Source: Luteitalea sp. TBR-22 (GTDB lineage: Bacteria > Acidobacteriota > Vicinamibacteria > Vicinamibacterales > Vicinamibacteraceae). Taken from it: a DNA stretch of 64,000 nt. Position numbers and translations under genes: made by a program. This document shows positions 1-7,077 of the stretch, piece after piece. Numbering within the stretch: the stretch's first letter is position 1; each line of letters begins with the position of its first letter. The notes beneath the pieces are model-generated. The model was not told the origin of the DNA and made no database searches. It saw nothing but the letters and a program-made list of their open reading frames with translations. Location: positions 2,316,501 through 2,380,500 of the forward strand of contig NZ_AP024452.1 of NCBI RefSeq assembly GCF_016865485.1, read 5' to 3'.

Positions 1-1
1 G

Positions 2-1705
2 CAGGACGCGGCGCGCCTCTGGTTGCGCCTGTACTACGAGTTCCCCACGAGTGAACTCGCCGCCTCGGCGCTTCGCCAGGCAGAAACCACGTTGAACACG
101 GCGGCCGTCGGCACTCCCGACGCCTTCCCGCACGACCTCACGCGTGCCGAGGCCCTGCTCGCCGCTGGCCGCGCCGCCGACGCCGAAGCCGCCTTGAAGC
201 TGCTCGAGCCGCTGCTGGCCGCCAGCCCCGATGCGGCCGAAGCGCAGGCGCGCCGCGACCGCCTCAACCTGCGCCTGGCACAGGCGGCCTGTGCGTTGAA
301 GCGCTGCGCGACGCAACTGGCCACGCTCGGCGACCTCGCGGCACGCGGGGTCGGACACGGCGAGGCACAGTACCTGGCCGCCGTGGCCCTCCGTGAGCAG
401 GGCCGTGCCGCCGAGTACCGCGAGGCCCTCGACGCGATGGCCGCCACCCCGGCAGGTACCGCGGCCGACGCGTGGATCGAGCGCGCGCTCAGCGAGCATG
501 CCATCGCGCTCGTGAAGGCCGACGCGGACGCCGAGGCCGCGACAATCTTCCGCCGCCTGTTCGACCGCAACCCGTCGGGCCGGTACGCCGAGCGCGCCGC
601 CTGGAAGTACGGCTGGTGGTCCTATCGCGCCGGCCGCTACGACGAGGCCGCGCGCGTGTTCGACCTGGCGGCGGCGAGCATCCCGCGCGCCAACACCCGT
701 CCGGCGTGGATCTACTGGTCGGGCCGGGCGCACGAGAAGCAGGGTGACACCGCGGGCGCGACCCAGCGACTGTCCCTGGCCGTCGTCGACTACCTGCACT
801 CGTACTACGGGCGACTGGCCGCCGAGGCGCTCGGCCGGCTCGGCGCGCCGTTGCCGACGCCGGCGACCATGGCCGCCTCGAGTGGCATGGGGGTGGCGAT
901 CGACGGGGGAGAGGCCGACGCGCTGGGCGATGGCCCGGGCGACGGCGCCTCGCCCATGGTGCCCGATGCACGAATGGCGGCCGCGAGCCCGCCACCGACC
1001 GCCGACCTGATCACGTGGCTGGTCGCCGCGGGCATGTTCGACGAGGCGATCGCCGAGATCACGCACGCGCAGCGCGCCCACGGTCGCTCGCCCAAGCTCG
1101 ACGCGACGCTGGCGTGGGTCTACCGTCAGCAGGGCGAGAATCGCCCCGCCATCAACACGATGCGGCAGGCGTACCCGCAGTACCTGTCGGTGCGCGGCGA
1201 TGCGCTGCCGCGCGCCATCCAGGAAGTGATCTTCCCGATCGACTACGTCCCGTACATCAAGCGCTACTCGGCGCAGCACGGCCTCGACCCGTTCCTGGTC
1301 GCCGCTCTCATCGCGCAGGAGTCGTCGTACGTGGCCGACGTGCGGTCGCCGGCCAACGCCTGGGGGCTGATGCAGATCCTGCCGTCGACGGGGCGCCAAC
1401 TGGCGCGCGCCGAGGGCGTGCCGCGGTTCACGACCCAGCGACTGACCGACCCGGAGACCAACGTCCGCCTGGGAACCCGCTACCTCGCCACCCTGATTCG
1501 CAACCACGACGGCGTGCCGTATGCCCTGGCCGCCTACAACGCCGGCGCGGCGCGCGTGATCCGGTGGAAGGCCGAGCGGGGCGGTCTCGAACAGGCCGAG
1601 TTCATCGACGACATCCCGTTCCCCGAGACCCAGATGTACGTCAAGAAGATCCTGGGCACGGCCGTGGACTACCGCCGCCTCTACGCCGACGTCCTCGCGG
1701 AGTAG
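2..1705 (+). CDS. slt: Soluble lytic murein transglycosylase, Slt70-like (5' end outside window)
   Basis: Cleaves the MurNAc-GlcNAc bond of peptidoglycan in the periplasm with 1,6-anhydro product. The frame is open from base 2, so the true start lies upstream; the TTG at 23 is only an internal codon. The first ~400 visible residues are Ala-rich helical, tetratricopeptide-like repeats, as in the superhelical U/L domain of Slt70. The C-terminal ~170 residues form the SLT domain: AQESSY with the catalytic Glu (codon 1319-1321), GLMQILPSTG, then ALAAYNAG. A Gly/Asp-rich loop around residues 285-320 looks like a non-conserved insertion. The stop codon TAG (1703-1705) is also the start of the -10 box of the next gene. 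Family assignment is secure; the exact paralogue is not. Confidence 0.9.
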   Translation, partial: QDAARLWLRLYYEFPTSELAASALRQAETTLNTAAVGTPDAFPHDLTRAEALLAAGRAADAEAALKLLEPLLAASPDAAEAQARRDRLNLRLAQAACALKRCATQLATLGDLAARGVGHGEAQYLAAVALREQGRAAEYREALDAMAATPAGTAADAWIERALSEHAIALVKADADAEAATIFRRLFDRNPSGRYAERAAWKYGWWSYRAGRYDEAARVFDLAAASIPRANTRPAWIYWSGRAHEKQGDTAGATQRLSLAVVDYLHSYYGRLAAEALGRLGAPLPTPATMAASSGMGVAIDGGEADALGDGPGDGASPMVPDARMAAASPPPTADLITWLVAAGMFDEAIAEITHAQRAHGRSPKLDATLAWVYRQQGENRPAINTMRQAYPQYLSVRGDALPRAIQEVIFPIDYVPYIKRYSAQHGLDPFLVAALIAQESSYVADVRSPANAWGLMQILPSTGRQLARAEGVPRFTTQRLTDPETNVRLGTRYLATLIRNHDGVPYALAAYNAGAARVIRWKAERGGLEQAEFIDDIPFPETQMYVKKILGTAVDYRRLYADVLAE

Positions 1706-1708
1706 AAT
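1703..1708 (+). promoter_or_regulatory. -10 box TAGAAT for a leaderless transcript of the ECF S-component gene
   Basis: TAGAAT overlaps the slt stop codon and ends 7 nt before the GTG start at 1716. No Shine-Dalgarno fits in the gap. Same geometry as at several other starts in this window. Confidence 0.55.
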
Positions 1709-1715
1709 CTCCGGC

Positions 1716-2279
1716 GTGGCCCAGACCCATTCGACCCACGCGCCGGCCTGGACGCTGCCGGCCCGGCATCCGCGCGCACTGACGATCCAGCTCGGCCTGC
1801 TGTTGGCCGCCGCCTGGGCCCTGCCCGCCGCGATCCACGCGCTGGCCCTGCCCGTGCGGCAGTTGTTGCCGATGCACTGGCCCGCGATCCTCGCCGGCCT
1901 CGTCTACGGCTGGCGCTCCGGCGCGATCATCGGCGCGGCCTCGCCCGTCCTGAGCTACCTGATGACCGGCATGCCGCGACCCGCGGTGCTGCCGTCGATG
2001 ACCTTCGAACTCGCCGCCTACGGCGCCATTGCCGGCTTCATGGTGCAGGTGCTGCACCGTGGACGGTTCGAGGCCGCGCTCGCCTCGGTGATCGGCGGTC
2101 GGCTCGTGTTCCTCGCCGTGATGGTGGTGACTGGCGCGATTACGACCGCGTTCCCCGTCTACCTCCAGGCCGCGATGCTGCCGGGCCTGCCCGCGGCGAT
2201 CGCGCAGGTGGTGTTGTTGCCGCTCCTCGCCAATGCCTGGGTGAAGCGGGAACGCGGCAATTCGAAATTGGACATTTGA
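1716..2279 (+). CDS. ECF transporter S-component-like membrane protein
   Basis: A 187-residue protein with five or six hydrophobic segments (about residues 22-45, 53-75, 90-112, 120-140, 145-175). The pattern with a Gly-rich turn followed by LSYLMTGMPR and ELAAYGAIAGF matches substrate-binding S-components of energy-coupling-factor vitamin transporters. The substrate cannot be told from sequence, and no EcfA/T genes are nearby, so a shared ECF module elsewhere is implied. GTG start at 1716 is chosen because it follows the preceding stop directly and has a -10 box at leaderless distance. The last residues (NSKLDI) and the TGA stop are encoded by the left arm of a dispersed repeat, so the original C-terminus may have been replaced. 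Confidence 0.72.
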   Translation: MAQTHSTHAPAWTLPARHPRALTIQLGLLLAAAWALPAAIHALALPVRQLLPMHWPAILAGLVYGWRSGAIIGAASPVLSYLMTGMPRPAVLPSMTFELAAYGAIAGFMVQVLHRGRFEAALASVIGGRLVFLAVMVVTGAITTAFPVYLQAAMLPGLPAAIAQVVLLPLLANAWVKRERGNSKLDI

Positions 2280-2385
2280 AATTCTCGCGGGGCGCGGCTT
2301 CGCCGTCGCCCCTCGGGACGCCCCAAGCGGCCAGGCCGGGAGGCCGGCCGCCGGGCCATTTCAAATTTCAAATCTCAAATTACAC
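2256..2385. repeat. Stop-codon-associated inverted-end repeat, copy 1 (130 bp)
   Basis: AT-rich ends of about 30 bp are inverted relative to each other (left GGCAATTCGAAATTGG..., right ...AAATCTCAAATTACAC) around a GC-rich core that can fold. It fills the whole gap between two convergent genes: the left arm supplies the ECF gene stop (TGA 2277-2279), the right end the aminotransferase stop (TAA, complement of 2380-2382). A role as a bidirectional terminator is plausible but inferred. Confidence 0.8.
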
Positions 2386-3570
2386 GAACACCGCGAAGAG
2401 GCGTTCCTCCGCGGCGGCCAGCGTCTCCTCCTTCTTGCAGAAGCAGAAGCGCAGGCACGCGCGGCCGCCGGTTCCCGGGCGGTAGAAGCTGCTGCCCGGC
2501 ACTGCCGCCACTCCCACCTCCGCCGCCAGCCACCGCGCCACGCTCACGTCATCGTCGGACTCGGGTCCGCGACCCTTCGCCCGGACGCGGGCGAGCGGCT
2601 CGCGCGTGTCGGTCATCACGTAGTACGCGCCGTCGGGCACGCGTGGCGCGAAGCCGCAGCGCTCGAGCATCGCGACGCAGCGCTGCCGTCGCATGTCGTA
2701 GTGCGCCGCGAGCGACGTGAAGTACGCGTCGGGCATGCGCAGCGCGAAAGCCGCCGCGTCCTGCAGCGGCGCCGGCGCGCCGACCGTCAGGAAGTCGTGC
2801 ACCTTGCGAATCGCCCCGGCCAACGACGGCGGCGCGATGGCCCAGCCGATGCGCCAGCCGGTCACGCTGAACGACTTTGACAGGCTGCTGATGGTGACGG
2901 TCCGTTCCGCCATACCGGGCAAGGTGCAGAGCGGGACGTGCCGCGCCTCGCCGTACACGATGAACTCGTAGATCTCGTCGGTGATCGCCAGCAGGTCGTG
3001 CTCTTGACACAGGTCGGCCACCAACTGCAGTTCCTCGCGCGTGAACACCTTGCCGGTCGGGTTGTGCGGCGAGTTCAGGATGATGGCGCGTGTCCTCGGC
3101 GTGACGGCGGCGCGCAGTTCATCCGGGTCGATCGTCCAGCCGGGCTCGTGCAGGCGCACGTAGCGTGGCGTCGCGCCGGAGAGGATGGCGTCGGGCCCGT
3201 AGTTCTCGTAGTACGGCTCGAAGACGATCACCTCGTCGCCGGGATTCACCGTCGCGAGCAGCGTCGCAATCATGGCCTCGGTGGATCCGCAGCACACCGT
3301 CACCTGGCGATCCGGTTCGATGGCGACGTCGTAGTGCCGCTGCATGTGCTCGCCGATCGCGGCGCGCAGCGGCGCGGCTCCCCAGGTGACCGCGTACTGG
3401 TTGACGTCGGCCTCGACGGCACGTACAGCCGCAGCCTTGACCTCGTCGGGAGCGGGGAAGTCGGGGAATCCTTGCGAGAGGTTGACGGCGCCGTGGGCGA
3501 GCGCCACGCGGGTCATCTCGCGGATGACCGACTCGGTGAACCGGGACGCTTTCTCTGAGGGTGTCAGCAT
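2380..3570 (-). CDS. PLP-dependent class I aminotransferase
   Basis: A 396-residue fold-type I aminotransferase that moves an amino group between an amino acid and a 2-oxo acid through pyridoxal phosphate. Visible motifs: SQGFPDFPAP near residue 32, NSPHNPTGK (167-174), AITDEIYE with PLP-ring Asp198, SLSKSFSVTGWRIGW with Schiff-base Lys232, and a C-terminal carboxylate-binding Arg in GGRACLRF. The closest style is the methionine/kynurenine aminotransferase branch (YbdL/CCBL-like), but substrate is not certain. ATG at 3570 is used: the frame continues 26 codons upstream through a palindromic repeat and a hairpin, which does not look like protein. Its TAA stop lies inside the adjoining repeat. 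Confidence 0.88.
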   Translation of the reverse strand: MLTPSEKASRFTESVIREMTRVALAHGAVNLSQGFPDFPAPDEVKAAAVRAVEADVNQYAVTWGAAPLRAAIGEHMQRHYDVAIEPDRQVTVCCGSTEAMIATLLATVNPGDEVIVFEPYYENYGPDAILSGATPRYVRLHEPGWTIDPDELRAAVTPRTRAIILNSPHNPTGKVFTREELQLVADLCQEHDLLAITDEIYEFIVYGEARHVPLCTLPGMAERTVTISSLSKSFSVTGWRIGWAIAPPSLAGAIRKVHDFLTVGAPAPLQDAAAFALRMPDAYFTSLAAHYDMRRQRCVAMLERCGFAPRVPDGAYYVMTDTREPLARVRAKGRGPESDDDVSVARWLAAEVGVAAVPGSSFYRPGTGGRACLRFCFCKKEETLAAAEERLFAVFV

Positions 3571-3580
3571 CGTAAGGTAG

Positions 3581-3602
3581 GGCCGGCTGTCCGAGCCGGG
3601 CC
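3581..3602. repeat. GC hairpin GGCCGGCT-gtccg-AGCCGGGCC
   Basis: Eight-base arms with one bulged G around a 5-nt loop, just upstream of the aminotransferase start. A nearly identical perfect copy lies at 43346-43366, so this is a dispersed palindromic unit. On the minus strand it would be in the 5' leader or promoter of the aminotransferase gene. Confidence 0.6.
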
Positions 3603-3623
3603 AGCAGGAATGTGAGTTCCGTG

Positions 3624-3643
3624 CGTTGACGTGAACGTCGACG
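3624..3643. repeat. Palindrome CGTTGACGT-GA-ACGTCGACG
   Basis: Nine-base arms with one mismatch and a 2-nt GA spacer. Almost the same 20 bp recur at 6077-6098 inside a gene. Intergenic here, between the aminotransferase and the membrane protein at 3758-5368. Confidence 0.6.
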
Positions 3644-3687
3644 CCCACGGAGTGCTTGATGACGCCCGCGACCCACGAGGTTCGTGG

Positions 3688-3709
3688 CGGTCGAACTTCA
3701 GTCCGACCG
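3688..3709. repeat. Palindrome CGGTCGAACT-TC-AGTCCGACCG
   Basis: Ten-base arms with one mismatch and a 2-nt TC spacer; same architecture as the palindromes at 3624, 6077, 10886 and 42604. Confidence 0.55.
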
Positions 3710-3757
3710 GCAAGGGGCCGTCACAGACCCGGCTGGGCACCTGCGAGTCGGTCAGCA

Positions 3758-5368
3758 TCACCGTATCCGATAGATGCGGCGTTCGGTGTCGGACGCGAGC
3801 AGCGTCACGGCCGGCATCTTCTGCAAGGCGGCCACGGCATCGGGAGCCTGGCCGACGTGGACGACGATGTGGGTGACGCCGGCGCGGCGGAGGGCATCGA
3901 TGCTGTCGGTGCCGGGGAAGCCCTGGAACGCCAGGTAGTGGTCCACGTAGCTCCTGGGCGTGTAGCCGGAGTACCCGTTGAGCAGCGGCTTCCAATGCGC
4001 CGTGGAGGCCTGCACGGCGGCCGCGTTGACGGCGACGCGCGCCGGCTCGGGGAACGGCAGTTCCGCGACGATGGCGTTCGGCTCGCGTGCGAGTGCCTGG
4101 TACATGGCGGGGATGCCGTCGAACTCGACGAACCCCATCGGCACGCGCGTGTTCTCGACGTTCACGAGCACCACTGCCGCCACGCCGAGGGCGTGCGCCG
4201 CGCGGCCCGCGCCGCGCGCCTCGAGGCGCGTGCGCAGCCATGCGAGGCCGAACGCACCGAGCACGCCGACGGCCAGCAGCGGCAGCAGCGCGAAGCGGGC
4301 GACGGCGCGGATGCCCTGCAGGATCGGCACGACGCGATACAGCACGGCATAGCCTGGCAACTCCGGTCCGAAGCTCAACGCCGCGCCCACCAGCCCGATG
4401 GCGAGCCACGTGCGGGCCCGCGGGTCACGCCAGGCGATGCCGGCGCCGACCGCGACGAGCGCGAGCAGCCATGGGGTCACGCCCGGGAAGGCTGCGGAGT
4501 TGGCCTGTCGATAGAGGCTGGCGTTCCACGTCTCGTAATGGACGCGCGCACCGGTCGCCACGAAGTTGGCCCACGCCCCGGCGTACTGGCGCACTTCGTC
4601 CACCGAGCGCGTGAGGCCCTGATCCTGCTGGACGCGGTAGTACTGGAGCAGGAACGGCGCGCAAAGAAGCGCCATCACACCGATGGCGAGCGCCAGGGAC
4701 GGCAGCACGGTCCTCGCCCGGGCGCCGAGCCAGTCGCGCGGCCGCACCAGTACGCCGACGGCCAGCGACACGCCGGTCATCACCAGCAGGTAGCCCGAGC
4801 AGAGCATCTGCAGCGCGGCGTAGAGCCCGAGGCGCAGGGCGTCGCGACGCGATCCCGAGCGCAGCGTGTCGTCGAGCGCAAGCAGGGCCAGCGGCAGGAA
4901 CTCGACGTGCATCGCCTGGATGTGGGCCATGCGCGTGAGCGTGTCGGTGTTGAAGGCGGCGAGGCTGCCAGCCAGCAGCGCGGCGTACCAGTCGCCCGTC
5001 CACCGGTGCACCACCAACGCCATCGTCCACCCGGTGAGCGCGAGGCCGATCCAGAGCGTGACGTTGTAGGCGAGCACCGGCCCGCCGCCTGCCCAGAAGA
5101 CGGGGGCCGAGAAGAGGGCGGGCACCACGAGGTGTTCCGAGAACGCCAGCGTGCGCGGCTCGGGGAAGAAGATGTTGGCGTCGAACAGCGACAGCGGTTG
5201 CGTCGCGAGGGCGTGCGCCACCCAGCCGAGGATCCACTGGTTGAGCAGGCCGTCGGCGCTGTCGGTGCGCGAGAGCGTGGCCGGCGCGGTGACCAGCGGC
5301 CACGTGTGCGCCAGCGCGAGGAGCACGAAGAACGCTAGCGCGGCGCCCCGACGATCTCGTAGAGCCAC
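3758..5368 (-). CDS. Polytopic membrane protein, putative GT-C-type glycosyltransferase (paralogue 2)
   Basis: About 536 residues with some ten hydrophobic segments and a soluble C-terminal tail of ~130 residues. It is a paralogue of the protein encoded just upstream (5335-7050): both share a TWPL/TWPM first membrane segment, an acidic first loop (SRTDSADG here), NIFFPEPRTLAFSE versus NIFHPDRDTLAYSE, a conserved His in AHIQ, and NGYSGYTPRS versus NGYSDHIPQW near the C-terminus. An acidic first periplasmic loop is the hallmark of GT-C lipid-linked sugar transferases, so that role is inferred; no domain is certain. GTG at 5368, overlapping the upstream gene by ~34 nt, keeps a charged stretch before the first membrane segment; GTG 5326 is an alternative. 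Confidence 0.6.
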   Translation of the reverse strand: MALRDRRGAALAFFVLLALAHTWPLVTAPATLSRTDSADGLLNQWILGWVAHALATQPLSLFDANIFFPEPRTLAFSEHLVVPALFSAPVFWAGGGPVLAYNVTLWIGLALTGWTMALVVHRWTGDWYAALLAGSLAAFNTDTLTRMAHIQAMHVEFLPLALLALDDTLRSGSRRDALRLGLYAALQMLCSGYLLVMTGVSLAVGVLVRPRDWLGARARTVLPSLALAIGVMALLCAPFLLQYYRVQQDQGLTRSVDEVRQYAGAWANFVATGARVHYETWNASLYRQANSAAFPGVTPWLLALVAVGAGIAWRDPRARTWLAIGLVGAALSFGPELPGYAVLYRVVPILQGIRAVARFALLPLLAVGVLGAFGLAWLRTRLEARGAGRAAHALGVAAVVLVNVENTRVPMGFVEFDGIPAMYQALAREPNAIVAELPFPEPARVAVNAAAVQASTAHWKPLLNGYSGYTPRSYVDHYLAFQGFPGTDSIDALRRAGVTHIVVHVGQAPDAVAALQKMPAVTLLASDTERRIYRIR

Positions 5369-7050
5369 ACGTCGCCTTCGGTGAAGAGGGGCCGCACGTA
5401 GTCCCTGTACTGCTCGAGCCGCTCGCGCAGGCGCATCCGGCTGCGGCTGTCGTAGTGCCGCGTGTGGAAGATCGCGTACTTCGCCTGGTGGCGGTCGACC
5501 ACGATCTGCAGCGACTCGGCGGTGGGGAAGCTGCTGATGCGCACCACCTCGTCGCGGAACCACTGCGGGATGTGGTCGCTGTAGCCGTTCACGAGCGGGT
5601 GCCAGTGGTACGTCGAGAGCAGCATGTACCGCGAGTGGCGCGGGAAGTCGGTGCGGATGTACCAGAAGGGCAGTTCGACCACCGCGCCTGGCGGCAGCGT
5701 CGCGAGGCGACGATGGGCCTCGGGAGCCGGTGCGGCATCCTCGAGGCGGATCGGCGCCGTGGCGTATTCCGCCGTGAAGAGCAGCGCGACGAGTGAGCCC
5801 GCCATCAGTTGCGTGCGGGCCGGGCGCCGTTCCGTCCACGTGCGCAGCGCGACCAGCGCGAGTACCCCGAGCGCCAGCGACACGAGGATGCCGAAGCGAC
5901 CCGGCGCGCGCAGGAACGTGAAGATCGGGATGCCGTAGTAGAGCGCCGTGTAGAGGTACGCCTTGGGGCCGAAGCTGGCCCAGAACGCGATCGTGCCGAC
6001 CATGCCGTAGAAGATCGTCGTCTCGCGGCGATACGGCGCGTCGAGGGGCGAGGGGGTATGTGGGGTCGGCGCCGGACCGTCGACGTGAACGTCGACGGCC
6101 ACGAACGGCTTGCGTAACCCGAAAACCAGACCGGCGAGGCCCAGCGCCGTCAGCAGGAAGCCGGGGAACAACACCTCGTTCCAGTGGCCGAGCCACGGCA
6201 GCATCCACCGGTGTGCCCACGCCGACGAAGCCAGCCACGCCTGCCAGTCGGCCGAGTACATGGCGGCGTCCTCGAGCAGGCGCGTGAAGCCGAGTTCCTT
6301 CTGCACGCGGATGTACGGCAGGAAGAACGGCCCGACGAGCGCCAGGCTGACGACCGCGCCGAGCGCGATGGCGACCCAGTAGCCGCGTGAGCGCCAGAGG
6401 CCGCGCGTCGCCGCGAAGTAGAGCGTGCCGAGACCCACCGTGAGGCCGGCGAAGATGCCGAAGTACGCGCACGCCAACGCCTGAATCGCCAGCGTCACGC
6501 CGAGCCACGCGCCGCGGCCAGCCGAGGGGCGCGCCACCAGTCGGTGGAAGGCCTGCAGCGCCAGCGGCAGGCCGAACGTCATCATCAACTGGATGTGCGC
6601 CGTGCGGGCGAACAGGTACGGACAGTACGTGAACGCCACGGCGAACGCCGCGGCCATCGCGCTCGAGGCGCCGAGCGTCTCGGCAAAGCCCCACGCGAAG
6701 ACGAAGGCGAGGACGAGTGCGGTCAGGATCGCGCCGTTGTGGGTCGCGTACGGATTGCCGCCGGTCGCCAGGTGGAACGGCGCGCCGAGCAGGCCCGTGA
6801 CGACATTGGCCTCGGAGTAGGCGAGGGTGTCGCGATCGGGGTGAAAGATGTTGGCCTGGAAGAGGGAGCCGGGCGCCGTGGTCAGGGCGTGGGCGACCCA
6901 GGTGACGTTCCAGACGCTCCACTCGCCGTCGCCGAAGTTCAGGCGGGCCGCGCGGTCGAACTTGCCGGCCATGGGCCACGTCATGGCGATGGCGAGCAGC
7001 AGGCCCAGCACCAGGCGGCCGCTCCAGGTCGCGGCGCGTCCCGACGGCAT
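5335..7050 (-). CDS. Polytopic membrane protein, putative GT-C-type glycosyltransferase (paralogue 1)
   Basis: A 571-residue integral membrane protein with roughly eleven hydrophobic segments and a C-terminal soluble region of ~130 residues. The first outside loop carries NFGDGEW, compatible with the acidic DxE-type catalytic loop of GT-C glycosyltransferases, followed by NIFHPDRDTLAYSE. Donor and acceptor are unknown. ATG at 7050 is chosen: it is 27 bp from the divergent ATG at 7078 and has a TACCAT -10 box 9 nt upstream. The loop around residues 318-330 (VAVDVHVDG) is encoded by a perfect palindromic repeat at 6077-6098, so that segment is a repeat-derived insertion. The open frame extends far upstream of 7050 only as antisense to the next gene. 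Confidence 0.6.
   Translation of the reverse strand: MPSGRAATWSGRLVLGLLLAIAMTWPMAGKFDRAARLNFGDGEWSVWNVTWVAHALTTAPGSLFQANIFHPDRDTLAYSEANVVTGLLGAPFHLATGGNPYATHNGAILTALVLAFVFAWGFAETLGASSAMAAAFAVAFTYCPYLFARTAHIQLMMTFGLPLALQAFHRLVARPSAGRGAWLGVTLAIQALACAYFGIFAGLTVGLGTLYFAATRGLWRSRGYWVAIALGAVVSLALVGPFFLPYIRVQKELGFTRLLEDAAMYSADWQAWLASSAWAHRWMLPWLGHWNEVLFPGFLLTALGLAGLVFGLRKPFVAVDVHVDGPAPTPHTPSPLDAPYRRETTIFYGMVGTIAFWASFGPKAYLYTALYYGIPIFTFLRAPGRFGILVSLALGVLALVALRTWTERRPARTQLMAGSLVALLFTAEYATAPIRLEDAAPAPEAHRRLATLPPGAVVELPFWYIRTDFPRHSRYMLLSTYHWHPLVNGYSDHIPQWFRDEVVRISSFPTAESLQIVVDRHQAKYAIFHTRHYDSRSRMRLRERLEQYRDYVRPLFTEGDVWLYEIVGAPR
6077..6098. repeat. Perfect palindrome CCGTCGACGT-GA-ACGTCGACGG inside a coding sequence
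   Basis: Ten-base perfect arms with a GA spacer, in frame within the membrane protein 5335-7050, where it encodes VAVDVHVDG in a loop. A near copy is intergenic at 3624-3643. Confidence 0.75.
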
Positions 7051-7059
7051 AGGGGGCGT

Positions 7060-7069
7060 ATGGTAGCAT
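7060..7069. promoter_or_regulatory. Bidirectional -10 element (TAGCAT + / TACCAT -)
   Basis: The ten bases ATGGTAGCAT hold a plus-strand TAGCAT (7064-7069) 8 nt before the ATG at 7078 and a minus-strand TACCAT (7065-7060) 9 nt before the ATG at 7050. The two boxes overlap by two bases. The 27-bp intergenic space has no room for separate promoters or for Shine-Dalgarno leaders. Confidence 0.6.
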
Positions 7070-7077
7070 GCCGCCCG

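Noticed and set aside
1716-2279. BioY biotin transporter
   Set aside because: Only general S-component features are visible; no biotin-specific motif can be claimed.
2256-2385. Insertion sequence or transposon with its own gene
   Set aside because: Elements are 100-135 bp, non-coding; no transposase or target duplication was seen in the window.
3541-3590. Leaderless promoter for the aminotransferase (TACCTT before ATG 3570)
   Set aside because: Box ends only 3 nt before the ATG, too close compared with the 6-9 nt seen elsewhere.
3656-5338. Long plus-strand open frame opposite the membrane protein gene
   Set aside because: Composition (His/Arg/Gly/Glu-rich, no domains) is that of an antisense frame in GC-rich DNA; the minus strand encodes a clear membrane protein with a paralogue next door.
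3758-7069. One continuous 1100-codon minus-strand frame suggesting a giant fusion
   Set aside because: The upstream half is an out-of-frame shadow of the gene 5335-7050; coding character switches frame at the overlap near 5335-5368.
6544-7077. N-terminal extension of the gene starting at 7078
   Set aside because: Lies antisense to the divergent gene and is low-complexity; a signal-anchor starts at 7078.
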